From Nonomuraea sediminis (GTDB taxonomy: Bacteria; Actinomycetota; Actinomycetes; Streptosporangiales; Streptosporangiaceae): 64,000 bases of DNA. This document shows, in pieces, positions 24,751 through 37,387 of the stretch. The notes under the pieces are model-generated. The model did no database searches and had not been told where the DNA came from. It saw only the letters and a list, made by a program, of their open reading frames with translations. The position numbers and the translations under genes were made by a program. Where the stretch lies: contig NZ_JAHDTI010000003.1 of NCBI RefSeq assembly GCF_018531495.1, positions 992,001 through 1,056,000 on the forward strand. Reading direction: 5' to 3'. Numbering within the stretch: position 1 is the stretch's first letter; every line of letters begins with the position of its first letter.

Positions 24751-26699
24751 CCACGCAGGCACCCCCGCGTCGGCCTCAGCCCAGTTTCGGGCCGGCCAGG
24801 ATGCTGTCCGGGCCTGCCGAGAAGGCCCTGGACTTCGGCGGCACGCTGCGCCGCATGCTGCGGCTGCTGCGCCCCGAGCGCGCGCTGCTGGCCGTCGTCC
24901 TCACCCTCGGCACGGTCAGCGTCGCGCTGACCGTGACGGGCCCCAAGATCCTCGGTCACGCCACGGACCTGATCTTCTCCGGCATCATCGGAGCCCGGTT
25001 GCCCGCCGGGATCACCAAGGAGCAGGCCGTGGCGGGGCTGCGCGCCCGCGGCCAGGGCACGTTCGCCGACCTGGTGTCGTCGATCGACGTGGTGCCGGGT
25101 CGGGGCATCGACTTCACCGCGCTGGCCCAGGTGCTGGCCTGGGTGCTGGCGATCTACCTGGTGGCGGCGCTGCTCGGTATCGTCCAGTTCCGGCTGACCA
25201 CGATCGTGGTGCAGCGGGTGGCGTTCCGGCTGCGCGGGCAGATCGAGGCCAAGCTGGCGCGGCTGCCGCTGAGCTACTTCGACGGCCAGCCGCGCGGCGA
25301 GATCCTCAGCCGCGCCACCAACGACACCGACAACATCGCCCAGTCGCTGCAGCAGACGATGGGCCAGCTCATCAACTCCGTGCTGACGGTCGTGGCGGTG
25401 CTGGTGGTGATGTTCTGGATCTCGCCGATCCTGGCGCTCATCGCGCTCGTCTCGGTGCCGCTGTCGGTCTACGTCACGGCGGCGATCGGCAAGCGGTCGC
25501 AGCCCCAGTTCATCAAGCAGTGGTCGTCGACGGGCAAGCTCAACGGCCACATCGAGGAGATGTACGGCGGGCACACGCTGGTCAAGGTGTTCGGCAGGCA
25601 GAAGGAGGCCGCCGAGACCTTCGACAAGCACAACGACGCCCTGTTCGCCTCCAGCTTCCGCGCCCAGTTCATCTCCGGGATGATCCAGCCGGCGATGATG
25701 TTCATCGGCAACCTCAACTACGCGCTCGTCGCCGTGGTGGGCGGGTTCAAGGTGGCCTCCGGCTCGATCTCGCTGGGTGACGTGCAGGCCTTCGTCCAGT
25801 ACTCGCGACAGTTCAGCCAGCCGCTGACCCAGGTGGCCGGCATGGCGAACATGGTGCAGTCGGGCATCGCCTCGGCCGAGCGGGTCTTCCAGCTGCTCGA
25901 GGCCGAGGAGCAGTCGCCCGAGCCGGACCAGCCCGCGCGGCCGGCCGAGCTCAGGGGCCGGGTGGCGTTCGAGAACGTGTCGTTCAGCTACGCGGAGGAC
26001 CGGCCGCTGATCGAGGACCTGTCGCTGACCGTGGAGCCCGGGCAGACCGTGGCCATCGTCGGCCCCACGGGAGCGGGCAAGACGACCCTGGTCAACCTCA
26101 TCATGCGTTTCTACGAGGTGACCGGTGGCCGTATCACGCTCGACGGCGTCGACATCGCCGAGATGTCCAGGGAGGAGCTGCGCAACAACATCGGCATGGT
26201 GCTGCAGGACACCTGGCTGTTCGGCGGCACGATCGCCGAGAACATCGGCTACGGGGCGGAAGGCGCCACCCGCGAGAAGATCGAGGCCGCCGCGGAGGCG
26301 GCCCACGTGGACCGCATCGCGCACACGCTGCCCGACGGCTACGACACGGTGATCGACGAGGAGGGCGCCACGGTCAGCGCGGGCGAGAAGCAGCTGATCA
26401 CGATCGCCCGGGCGTTCCTGTCCGAGCCGGCGATCCTGATCCTGGACGAGGCGACCAGCTCGGTCGACACCCGCACCGAGGTGCTCATCCAGCGGGCGAT
26501 GAACTCGCTGCGCGAGGGGCGCACCAGCTTCGTGATCGCCCACCGGCTGTCCACGATCCGCGACGCCAGCCTGATCCTGGTCATGGAGAACGGGCGGATC
26601 GTCGAGCAGGGCACGCACGAGTCGCTGCTGGCCGAGGGCGGCGCCTACGCCCGGCTGTACTCGGCCCAGTTCGCCCAGGCGGTGGCCGAAGTGGACTAG
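24747..26699 (+). CDS. ABC exporter half-transporter, subunit 2
   Basis: A 650-residue partner of the preceding half-transporter. An 30-residue Pro-rich N-terminal extension and a long external insertion (residues 75-125) precede the usual six helices. The ATPase has Walker A GPTGAGKTT (439-447), Walker B LILDEAT with a normal catalytic Glu (E568), but the signature reads VSAGE (543-547) where VSGGQ is expected. Thus the degenerate signature of this chain faces the degenerate Walker B of subunit 1, and all deviations fall into one composite ATP site. That is the hallmark of a heterodimeric exporter. The gene is last in the operon and ends at the border of a decayed sthA fragment. Confidence 0.88.
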   Translation: MTTQAPPRRPQPSFGPARMLSGPAEKALDFGGTLRRMLRLLRPERALLAVVLTLGTVSVALTVTGPKILGHATDLIFSGIIGARLPAGITKEQAVAGLRARGQGTFADLVSSIDVVPGRGIDFTALAQVLAWVLAIYLVAALLGIVQFRLTTIVVQRVAFRLRGQIEAKLARLPLSYFDGQPRGEILSRATNDTDNIAQSLQQTMGQLINSVLTVVAVLVVMFWISPILALIALVSVPLSVYVTAAIGKRSQPQFIKQWSSTGKLNGHIEEMYGGHTLVKVFGRQKEAAETFDKHNDALFASSFRAQFISGMIQPAMMFIGNLNYALVAVVGGFKVASGSISLGDVQAFVQYSRQFSQPLTQVAGMANMVQSGIASAERVFQLLEAEEQSPEPDQPARPAELRGRVAFENVSFSYAEDRPLIEDLSLTVEPGQTVAIVGPTGAGKTTLVNLIMRFYEVTGGRITLDGVDIAEMSREELRNNIGMVLQDTWLFGGTIAENIGYGAEGATREKIEAAAEAAHVDRIAHTLPDGYDTVIDEEGATVSAGEKQLITIARAFLSEPAILILDEATSSVDTRTEVLIQRAMNSLREGRTSFVIAHRLSTIRDASLILVMENGRIVEQGTHESLLAEGGAYARLYSAQFAQAVAEVD

Positions 26700-26878
26700 A
26701 GCTCGAACTTGGCGACCCGGCGCAGCTGCAGCAGCTCGGTGGCGCCGGTGCCGAAGACGTGCACGCCGAGCAGGGAGCGGTCCTCGGGCGAGACGAGCAG
26801 CTTGAGCATGCCGTACGTGTCGCCGATGATCTGCCCGCGGGCCAGCTCCCTGTAACGCGAGATACCCACCTCGAAGGG
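26696..26878 (-). pseudogene. C-terminal remnant of a disrupted sthA
   Basis: Sixty residues here match residues 367-415 of the intact transhydrogenase encoded at 26978-28381 (PFEVGISRYRELARGQIIGD, then a YGMLKLLVS segment and LLGVHVFGTGATEL). After ATEL the reading jumps to LQLRRVAKFEL and stops, so about 40 residues that form the dimer-interface and active-site His region are missing. The N-terminal side ends abruptly at 26878, before the intact copy. Codon use matches the host (higher GC than the intact copy). It is the trailing piece of the gene whose N-terminal piece is at 28449-28856. Confidence 0.8.
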
Positions 26879-26977
26879 TGGGCGAAAGGAAGAGGACGAC
26901 ACGAAGGGGAGTACCCTGCGCGGTCGGCGCCGGAAGGCTCCCTATAGCCGAACGTCACGACGCCTGGGCAGGGCTGG

Positions 26978-28381
26978 TCACAGCTCAGCTGTCAGTCGAG
27001 CGATCACCCGCATCTTGTTCATGGCGTCCAGGGCGGCGACCTTGTACGACTCCGCGAGCGTCGGGTAGTTGAACACGGCGTTGACCAGATAGTCGATCGT
27101 CCCGCCGCATCCCATGACGGTCTGCCCGATGTGGACAAGCTCGGTCGCGCCCGTGCCGAACACGTGGACACCGAGCAGCCGCCGATCCTCCGATGAGACG
27201 AGCAGTTTGAGCATTCCGTACGAGTCGCCGATGATCTGCCCTCGGGCCAGCTCCCGGTAGCGCGAGATGCCCACCTCGAACGGGATCTTGTCTCGGGTCA
27301 GCTCGTCCTCGGACTTCCCGACGAAGCTGATCTCTGGGATGGTGTAGATCCCGATGGGCGATAGCTCTTGCATCTCCGCCACCGGTTCGTCGCAGGCGTG
27401 CTGGGCGGCCAGCCTGCCCTGCTCCATCGAAGTGGCCGCCAGCGCGGGGAAGCCGATCACGTCGCCGACCGCGTAGATGTGCGGGACGGCGGTGGCGTAG
27501 TTCTCGTCCACCTGGATTCTGCCCCGCTCGTCGGCGGCCAGCCCTGCAGCCTCCAGGTTCAGCTCGGCCGTCTTGCCCTGCCGTCCCGCCGAGTACATGA
27601 CACAGTCGGCGGGGATCTTCTTGCCGCTTTCCAAAACGGTCAAGGCCCCGCGAGGCCGCTGCTCGACCGCGGCGACGTTCTCCCCGAAACGGAATGTGAC
27701 GGCCAGGTCGCGCAGGTGGTACTTGAGCGCCTCCACGATCTCCAGATCGCAGAACTCCAGCATCCGCTCACGGCGCTCCACCACGGTCACCTTGGTGCCG
27801 AGAGCTGCGAACATCGAGGCGTACTCGATGCCGATGACGCCGGCTCCGACGACCACGAGGGTCTCGGGCACCCGCTCGAGATGCAAGATCGCATCCGAGT
27901 CGATAACCATCTTGTCGTCGAACTCCACACTGGACGGGCGGGCCGGCGAAGTCCCCGTGGCGATCACGATCTTCTCGGCCGTGACCTTCCTCTCCTCGTC
28001 TCCGGTGACTCCGATGGTGTGGGCGTCCAGAAACCGCCCGGTGCCCTGCAGGACCGTCACGTGGTTGCGGCCCAGTTGGCTCCGGATGACCTGGATCTCC
28101 CGGCCGATCACGTGCTGCGTGCGCATTCCGAGATCCGCGACCGTGATCTCCTCTTTCACCCGATAGCTCGCGCCGTACAGCTCTCGCTGATTGAGGCCCG
28201 TCAGATAGAGGACAGCTTCCCGCAGCGTCTTCGACGGGATCGTCCCCGTGTTGATGCACACACCACCCAGCATGTGCTTCCTCTCGACCACCGCGACCCG
28301 CTTGCCGAGTTTCGCCGCGGCGATCGCCGCCTTCTGTCCTCCAGGACCGGACCCGAGGACAAGGAGATCGAAGTCATACAT
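26978..28381 (-). CDS. sthA: Soluble pyridine nucleotide transhydrogenase (Si-specific)
   Basis: A 467-residue flavoprotein (E. coli SthA has 466) that transfers hydride between NADH and NADP, balancing the two pools in the cytosol. FAD-binding GSGPGG lies at residues 11-16; CINTGTIPSKTLR at 42-54 has only one of the two redox cysteines of lipoamide dehydrogenase, which separates SthA from disulfide reductases. The NAD site is VVGAGVIGIEYAS (177-189), AVGDVIGFP binds FAD (304-312), and the C-terminal dimer domain is complete. ATG 28381 has GGGAGG upstream. It lies between the two halves of a broken sthA paralogue on the same strand, and its codons are less GC-rich than those of its neighbours, suggesting acquisition from another lineage. 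Confidence 0.88.
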   Translation of the reverse strand: MYDFDLLVLGSGPGGQKAAIAAAKLGKRVAVVERKHMLGGVCINTGTIPSKTLREAVLYLTGLNQRELYGASYRVKEEITVADLGMRTQHVIGREIQVIRSQLGRNHVTVLQGTGRFLDAHTIGVTGDEERKVTAEKIVIATGTSPARPSSVEFDDKMVIDSDAILHLERVPETLVVVGAGVIGIEYASMFAALGTKVTVVERRERMLEFCDLEIVEALKYHLRDLAVTFRFGENVAAVEQRPRGALTVLESGKKIPADCVMYSAGRQGKTAELNLEAAGLAADERGRIQVDENYATAVPHIYAVGDVIGFPALAATSMEQGRLAAQHACDEPVAEMQELSPIGIYTIPEISFVGKSEDELTRDKIPFEVGISRYRELARGQIIGDSYGMLKLLVSSEDRRLLGVHVFGTGATELVHIGQTVMGCGGTIDYLVNAVFNYPTLAESYKVAALDAMNKMRVIARLTAEL

Positions 28382-28448
28382 CGAAGCAGACCTCCCGACC
28401 CGCGAGCCCACTCAAGCGATCACAACACGAACGAACAAGGGAGAGAAC

Positions 28449-28856
28449 GATCCCGATCACGACGACCAGCGAGTCGGGTACGGCGGGCAGGCACAGGATC
28501 CCGTCGGAGTCGATGATCGTCTCACCGTCGAACTCCACGGACGCGGGCCGGGCGGGCCAGGTCCCGGTGGCGATGATGATCTTCTCGGCGCTGACCTTGA
28601 CGTCCCTGCCCAGCTCGTCGACGACGTCCTTGACGCGGTAGCTCTGGCCGTACATCTCGCGCTGGTTGAGGCCGGTCAGGTAGAGCACGGCCTCGCGCAG
28701 CGTCTTGGACGGGATGGTGCCGGTGTTGATGCACACCCCGCCGATCATGTTGCGGCGCTCGACGACGGCGACCCGCTTCTCGAGCTTGGCCGCGGCGATG
28801 GCCGCCTTCTGCCCGCCGGGCCCGGAGCCTACGACGAGTACGTCAAAGTCGGACAC
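28449..28856 (-). pseudogene. N-terminal remnant of a disrupted sthA
   Basis: From MSDFDVLVVGSGPGG this fragment follows intact SthA closely through CINTGTIPSKTLREAV and IIIATGTWPARP. Two in-frame gaps are visible: residues about 77-124 of the intact protein are missing, and at the NAD site VVVGAGVIGI has become VVVIGI, removing the dinucleotide-binding glycines. Homology ends at 28449 after IGI; the frame continues for 25 unrelated residues to 28374 through the upstream region of the intact copy. It still has a good start and host-like codons, so it was once the resident gene. It may still be transcribed but cannot make a working enzyme. Confidence 0.8.
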
Positions 28857-28865
28857 GTCCTCACA

Positions 28866-29111
28866 TTAAGCGAGTATCGGTTCCCGGTCGACGATCTGCC
28901 TGGCGCCTTCCTGGCGGGCACAGTGGGCGCAGCAGTACCAGTGCTGCTCCACCTGGACGCCGTGGCCGATCACCTTGGCGCCGCAGTGTTCGCAGATGGG
29001 CGCCATCGCCTGGATGGCGCACTGGAAGGAGTCGAAGGTGTGCACCGCGCCCTGGGCGTGCACCTCGAACGCCATGTCGTACTCGTTGCCACACGTCTCA
29101 CAGACGGCCAT
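28866..29111 (-). CDS. Cysteine-rich zinc-binding small protein, metallothionein-like
   Basis: An 81-residue cytosolic protein with three metal-binding pairs: CETCGNEYD near the start, CEHCGAK in the middle and CCAHCAR near the end, plus GHGVQVEQHWYCC. The FEV-x-x-x-G-x-x-H-FDSFQCAI segment is conserved in a widespread family annotated either as hypothetical or as prokaryotic metallothionein. It probably binds zinc; I cannot say whether it stores metal or acts as a structural or DNA-binding protein. The ATG at 29111 is preferred (GAGGGG six bases upstream); the ATG two codons earlier is too close to that site. It lies 9 bp after the broken sthA stop region, on the same strand. Confidence 0.65.
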   Translation of the reverse strand: MAVCETCGNEYDMAFEVHAQGAVHTFDSFQCAIQAMAPICEHCGAKVIGHGVQVEQHWYCCAHCARQEGARQIVDREPILA

Positions 29112-29201
29112 GGTCATCCCCTCGAATGTCGGTCCGCCGGGGAGATACCCGCATCGAGGTCCCGCTTTCCCCAACGGATCGCCATATTCAAGCCGCCCCG
29201 G

Positions 29202-29945
29202 TCAAGCCGCGCTGCCGCCGTCGACGACCAGGTCGGTGCCGACCGCGTAGCCCGCCTCGGGCGAGGCCAGGTAGAGCACGGCACCCGCGATCTCGTCGAG
29301 CGTGGCGACGCGGCCGCTGGGGTTGGCGACCTTGAGCCGCTCGGCCCTGTCGGCCTCGCTCTCGCCCGGCCGCTTGGACATCGGGGTGTCGGACGGGCCG
29401 GGGCTGACGGCGTTGATCCTGATCCCCTCGCCGATGTACTCCAGCGCCGCCGTCCTGGTCAGCGCGCTGACGGCCGCCTTGGAGGCGATGTAGGCGCCCA
29501 TGCCCGGCGCCCGGCGGTGCGCCCCGAGCGTGGAGGCCGCGTTGACGATCACCCCGCCGCCCTGCTCGCGCATCCGGGGGATCTCGTACTTCATCGACAG
29601 CCACACGCCGGTCAGGTTGACCGCGAGCACCCGGTCCCAGGTCTCCTTGTCCAGGTCGGCGAGCCTGCCGGGGGCGCCGATGCCGGCGTTGTTGAACGCG
29701 ATGTCCAGCCTCCCGTGCCGCTCGACGACCGTGTCCACCATCCGCGCGGCGTCCGCCTCGTCGGTCACATCCGCCACCACCAGGCTCGCCCCGCCGCCGA
29801 CCAGTTCCACCGTCTCGGCCAGGGTCTCCTCGGTACGGCCGGCCACCACCACCGTGGCGCCCTCCTTGCCGAAGGCCAGGGCCGTGGCCTGCCCGATCCC
29901 GGAGCCGCCACCGGTCACCAACACCACTCGATCACGAAATCTCAT
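29202..29945 (-). CDS. Short-chain dehydrogenase/reductase (SDR), classical type
   Basis: A 247-residue NAD(P)-dependent oxidoreductase. The coenzyme-binding TGGGSGIG is at 11-18, NNAG at 85-88, and the catalytic Ser138 (NAAST), Tyr152 and Lys156 (YIASK) are all present. PGPSDTPM and the C-terminal VDGGSAA are typical of classical SDRs related to 3-oxoacyl-ACP reductase or glucose dehydrogenase. The arginine after the second strand (GRTEE) suggests a preference for NADP. The ATG at 29945 has AAGG nine bases upstream; an upstream in-frame start at 30017 would overlap the promoter of the divergent exoprotein gene. The substrate is unknown. Confidence 0.85.
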   Translation of the reverse strand: MRFRDRVVLVTGGGSGIGQATALAFGKEGATVVVAGRTEETLAETVELVGGGASLVVADVTDEADAARMVDTVVERHGRLDIAFNNAGIGAPGRLADLDKETWDRVLAVNLTGVWLSMKYEIPRMREQGGGVIVNAASTLGAHRRAPGMGAYIASKAAVSALTRTAALEYIGEGIRINAVSPGPSDTPMSKRPGESEADRAERLKVANPSGRVATLDEIAGAVLYLASPEAGYAVGTDLVVDGGSAA

Positions 29946-30075
29946 GACATTCACCTTAGGCACGAGCCGCAAGCGATCATGAACCCGAGCCCCACAAATC
30001 ACTACATTCCCTTGCACATGAGGTCATGTCCCAGTAAAGATCGTTGAACGCCTGTACCCGGCCGAAGGGATTCAC

Positions 30076-30528
30076 GTGTTCACGCGAACGGTCATCGCGG
30101 CCGCCAGCCTGCTCGTCACCACCGGATTCGCCACCGCGACCCCCGCGCAGGCCGCCTCGGCGCCCTACAGCCCCGAACGGATCTGCGGTCCCGGCTTCCA
30201 CCGGGTCAAGGACGGCCACCGGGAGATCAGGACCCGCGACGGCGACGTCTTCGGGCACGTCTTCCTGATGTACAGCAAGCGCAGCGGCCAGAACTGCGTC
30301 GCCGCGGTGAAGTCGGAGTTCGTCGGCAAGCGCACGCTCGTCGGCGCCTCGCTGGAGGTCCGCGGCGGCGCCAGGTCGGAGGACGTCCAGAACTACCGCT
30401 TCTACGCCGAGACCGGCCACCTGCGCGGCGCCTGGAAGTGCGTGAAGTACACCGGCTGGATGCGCACCCCCGACGGCCGCGTCGAGGCCTGGGGCGGTCG
30501 CAACTCCTGGGGCAACTGCCAGGGCTAG
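30076..30528 (+). CDS. SapA-like secreted spore-associated protein (copy 1)
   Basis: A 150-residue exported protein. Residues 1-26 are a Sec signal peptide (hydrophobic core AASLLVTTGFATA, cleavage after AQA). The mature part has the SapA pattern: YSPERICGPGFHRV near the start, a FLMYSKRSGQNCVAAVK strand, and a C-terminal KCVKYTGWM with GRNSWGNC, giving four cysteines for probable disulfides. SapA is a minor spore-coat-associated exoprotein of Streptomyces whose function is unknown. A paralogue is at 47934-48413. The GTG start has GAAGGG at a good distance. The stop overlaps the convergent kinase gene at a shared CTAG. Confidence 0.75.
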   Translation: MFTRTVIAAASLLVTTGFATATPAQAASAPYSPERICGPGFHRVKDGHREIRTRDGDVFGHVFLMYSKRSGQNCVAAVKSEFVGKRTLVGASLEVRGGARSEDVQNYRFYAETGHLRGAWKCVKYTGWMRTPDGRVEAWGGRNSWGNCQG

Positions 30529-33500
30529 CAGACCCGCTGGTAGTCCCGCCCCGGCAGGTACTGCCGCCACTCCGCCTCGGTCAGCGACCGGCCGGCCCGC
30601 CGGCACACCGCGCTCATCAGCGGTCCGACCGCCACCGGCAGCCTGGTCGTGACGCCGGAGCGCCCGATGGCCAGCACGGAGTCGGCGGTGAAGGCCACCG
30701 ACCTGGCCGAGCCGGGCAGTGACAGCGGCGCTCCGATGGGCTCGCCGTCGGCGACGTTCCACAGCGACAGCGAGGCGTCCTGCCCGATGAAGGCGAACAG
30801 CCGGCCGTCGGCCGAGAAGGCCGCTCCCCAGGCCGCGTCGCCGACGGGGAGTTGCCTGCCGACCCGCCGGCCGGTGCGGGTGTCCCACAGGCTGATCTTG
30901 CCGTCGGCCTCGGCGGCGAGCAGCCCGGCGTCGTCGCTGAACCACAGGTCGTCCACGCCGACGGGGAAGCCGAGCCGGGGGCCGAGCGCGCGCCCGGATT
31001 CCAGGTCGACGAGGTGGAAGCGGGTGTCCTCCAGCCCGACGGGGCGGCCCTGCGCGCCGATCGTCCAGGCGAGCAGGCGCGGCTTGGCCAGGCGTTTGAC
31101 GCGGCCGCCGCCCGGCACGCGCCACAGGCTGAGGTCCTTGTCGGTCTCGGTCCACAGGCCGCCGGGCGCGAAGAGCACCCTGTCGGCCGCGGGCAGCTTG
31201 GCGACCTGCTTGAGCGTGGCCGTGTCCCGGACGACGACGTCGTCCGGGCGTTTGATCGCCAGGTAGCGGTTGTCGGGGCTGAAGGTCATCGTGATGTCGT
31301 AGGTGGGCAGCGGCGCGGACTCGAAGGTCCGGCCGCCCAGGCTGATCTTCGGCGAGTCGGCCTCGTGGGTGGCCAGCAGGCTGCCGTCGCGGCTGAGCCG
31401 TACCTCGTCGTAGATCTCGCGCGTCGTGGTGTCGCCGAAGGGGACGGTGAGCACGGTGTCGTCGGCCAGCAGGCGCAGCCCGCCGGGGATCGGGGCCGCG
31501 CCGGAGACCTCGACGCCCGTGGCGAAGGTGGTCAACGGCAAGTCGGGCTCGGACACCCGGTACAGCTCGACGTTCCTGCCGAGCGAGACCAGCAGGCCGT
31601 TGCCGGCGAACAGCGGTCTGGCGTCGCGCTCCCACACCGGCACGAAGCCGGTCTCCTTGCGCGTGGCCGCGTCGATGATGGACAGCGAGTCGCGGTCGGG
31701 CCTGGCCAGCAGCTTCCCGTCGGGGCTGAACGCGACGACGGGCACGTGGCCGCCGTACCCCTTCTCCTTCCTGCCCGAGGGCAGCGCCCAGCGCTCCAGG
31801 CCACCGGTGTTGACGCCGACGGCGTAGTCGCCGCCCGGGTGGACGGCCACGCCTGAGCCGGGCAGGTCGGTCCTGCGCCAGGCGCGCGTGTCGTAGACGC
31901 TCGTCGCGCCGCCCAGCAGCATGACCAGGTAGCCCTGGTCGAAGTGGATCTCCAGGTCGGTGTTCGCGTCGGCCTCGATCACCGGCGCGGCCGCCCGGCG
32001 GCCCGTGGCCAGGTCCCACACGCCGACGCTGCGGTCGTCTGCCACGGCAACCAGCCTGCCGTCGGAAGCCGCCGCCCGCAGCGTCCTGCCGTCCAGGCCG
32101 AGCCCGGTGAAACCGCCCGCGCGCCTGCCCGAGGCCAGGTCCCACACGCGCACCTCACCGGGGCTGACGCTCACCAGCGAGCGGCCGTCGGAAGTGAGCG
32201 CCCGCACCACGTCGGGTCCGGTGGCCGGGTCGTGGAAGGTGCCGCTCACCCGGCCCGCGACCGAGTCGACCAGCGCCGCGCGTGCCTCGTCCGTGGGTGC
32301 GAGCCGCCCGGCGGCCACGCTGAGCAGCGCCGCCACCACCGGGTCCCGGCCGCGCAGCGTCCCCGCCAGCCCGGCCAGCCGCGCCGAGTCCGCCTCGTCG
32401 CGCTGCCCGGACAACTGGACGCCCTGCCGTACGGCGAGCCCGCCGGCGACCAGCGCCAGCAGCAGCAGTCCTGCCAGGGCGAGCGAGAACAGGCGGGTCC
32501 TGCGGCCGCGCCGCCGGGTGAGGGCCGCGCCCGCCTCCAGGAAGTCGCGCTCGGCCGGGGTGAGCGTGATGTTGCGGCGCTCGGTGGCGGCCCAGCGCAG
32601 CGCGTCGTCCAGCGTGCTGCCCTGGAACAGGTCGGCGTCCCTGCGGCCGTGCCCCTGCCAGCGCCCGGCCGCCGCCCAGATCTGCCTGTGCACGGCCAGG
32701 CCGTCGCGGTTGGCCTCGATCCAGGCGCGCAGCCGGGGCCAGGCCATCGGCAGGGCGGGCCGCGCGAGCCGTACCCGGTCGGCGCCGGTGACCACGTAGG
32801 AGAAGGCGCCGAGCACCTCGTCGGCGCCCGCGGGCAGCTCGGACCTGTCGGCCTCGCGCAGGGTCAGCTCGCCCTCGCCCGTCACGGTGACCAGGCGCAG
32901 GAACACCTCGGGCACCAGCTCGCGGGCGGCCGGGCTGAGCGCGGCGTAGGCGTCCTCGGCGATCACGCCGAGCGCCGGGTCGCGGCCGGGGACGCTGCCG
33001 ACCTGCTCGGAGTCGCCGGCGCCCTGGGCCAGCAGCCGCGCCGTGTCGAGCCTGCCGTCGCCGCTGACCAGCGCGAGCAGCAGTTCGCGCGCGGTCGGCC
33101 GCTCGGCGGGGTCCTTGGCCAGGGCGGCGCCCACCAGACGGCGGACCGGCTCGGGCAGCACGCTCAGATCGGGCTGGTGCGACAGGACCCGGTGCATGAC
33201 CGCGCCGAGCGCCTCGGCGGTGAAGGGGTCCTTGCCGGTGGCGGCGAACAGCATGACCGCGCCCCAGGCGAACACGTCGGCCGGGGCGCCCGCCCGCTCG
33301 CCGGAGAACACCTCGGGCGCGGTGTAGCTGGGTGTGCCGGCGACCATGCCGGTAGCGGTGAGCGACATCTCCAGCGTCCTGGCCACGCCGAAGTCGATGA
33401 CGCGCGGGCCGTCGGGGCCGAGCAGCACGTTGTCGGGCTTGAGGTCGCGGTGGACGACGCCGGCGTCGTGGATGGCGGTCAGCGCGGTGGCGATCGCGGT

Positions 33501-33848
33501 GGCCAGGCGGTGCAGATCGCCGCCTGCGAACAGGCGCCCGGCCGCGCGCAGGCTGGGGCCCTCGACGTATTCGCTGACGATGTAGGGCCGCGGCCCTTCG
33601 AGGTCGGCGTCGAGCACGCGGGCGGTGCAGAAGGTGGCCACCCGCTGCGCCGCCACCGCCTCCTTGGCCATCCGGCCGCGCAGCTCGGGCTGGGAGTCGG
33701 GGTCGCCGCGCAACACCTTGATCGCGACCCGGGTGCCCTCGGGGTCGTAGCCCTCGTAGACGACGCCCTGGCCGCCCGTCCCGATCCGCCCGGACAGCCA
33801 GTAGCCACCCAGCCTGGTCGGATCCCCGTCGATCAGCGCGCTCCCCAT
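30525..33848 (-). CDS. Ser/Thr protein kinase with STAND-like tail, TM helix and WD40 domain (1)
   Basis: A 1107-residue membrane receptor kinase. The kinase domain (15-270) is complete: GTGGQGVVYE loop, K44, HRDLKPDN with Asp135, DFG at 152-154, and APEVF. Residues 290-440 match the helical region that follows the NTPase in nSTAND1-WD40 proteins (VFLRLV near 317, then AWPRLRAWIEANRDGLAVH in pieces, and DLFQGSTLDDAL), but no P-loop NTPase is present. A transmembrane helix lies at 453-473, and a WD40-type beta-propeller (repeated VWDLASGR, LWDTRTG, LWNVADG) fills the outside. It ends with the common closing motif WRQYLPG. It lies 17 bp after a paralogue, so the two form an operon. Confidence 0.82.
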   Translation of the reverse strand: MGSALIDGDPTRLGGYWLSGRIGTGGQGVVYEGYDPEGTRVAIKVLRGDPDSQPELRGRMAKEAVAAQRVATFCTARVLDADLEGPRPYIVSEYVEGPSLRAAGRLFAGGDLHRLATAIATALTAIHDAGVVHRDLKPDNVLLGPDGPRVIDFGVARTLEMSLTATGMVAGTPSYTAPEVFSGERAGAPADVFAWGAVMLFAATGKDPFTAEALGAVMHRVLSHQPDLSVLPEPVRRLVGAALAKDPAERPTARELLLALVSGDGRLDTARLLAQGAGDSEQVGSVPGRDPALGVIAEDAYAALSPAARELVPEVFLRLVTVTGEGELTLREADRSELPAGADEVLGAFSYVVTGADRVRLARPALPMAWPRLRAWIEANRDGLAVHRQIWAAAGRWQGHGRRDADLFQGSTLDDALRWAATERRNITLTPAERDFLEAGAALTRRRGRRTRLFSLALAGLLLLALVAGGLAVRQGVQLSGQRDEADSARLAGLAGTLRGRDPVVAALLSVAAGRLAPTDEARAALVDSVAGRVSGTFHDPATGPDVVRALTSDGRSLVSVSPGEVRVWDLASGRRAGGFTGLGLDGRTLRAAASDGRLVAVADDRSVGVWDLATGRRAAAPVIEADANTDLEIHFDQGYLVMLLGGATSVYDTRAWRRTDLPGSGVAVHPGGDYAVGVNTGGLERWALPSGRKEKGYGGHVPVVAFSPDGKLLARPDRDSLSIIDAATRKETGFVPVWERDARPLFAGNGLLVSLGRNVELYRVSEPDLPLTTFATGVEVSGAAPIPGGLRLLADDTVLTVPFGDTTTREIYDEVRLSRDGSLLATHEADSPKISLGGRTFESAPLPTYDITMTFSPDNRYLAIKRPDDVVVRDTATLKQVAKLPAADRVLFAPGGLWTETDKDLSLWRVPGGGRVKRLAKPRLLAWTIGAQGRPVGLEDTRFHLVDLESGRALGPRLGFPVGVDDLWFSDDAGLLAAEADGKISLWDTRTGRRVGRQLPVGDAAWGAAFSADGRLFAFIGQDASLSLWNVADGEPIGAPLSLPGSARSVAFTADSVLAIGRSGVTTRLPVAVGPLMSAVCRRAGRSLTEAEWRQYLPGRDYQRVC

Positions 33849-33865
33849 GCTGGGTTGGACTCCCG

Positions 33866-37354
<3,489 letters not shown>

Positions 37355-37387
37355 GGCGGGTTAGATGCCCGTTCCTGTCCGAAAAGT

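Noticed and set aside
26879..26977. Transposase remnant or IS ends at the sthA scar
   Set aside because: I found no terminal inverted repeats, no target-site duplication and no transposase similarity at either junction.
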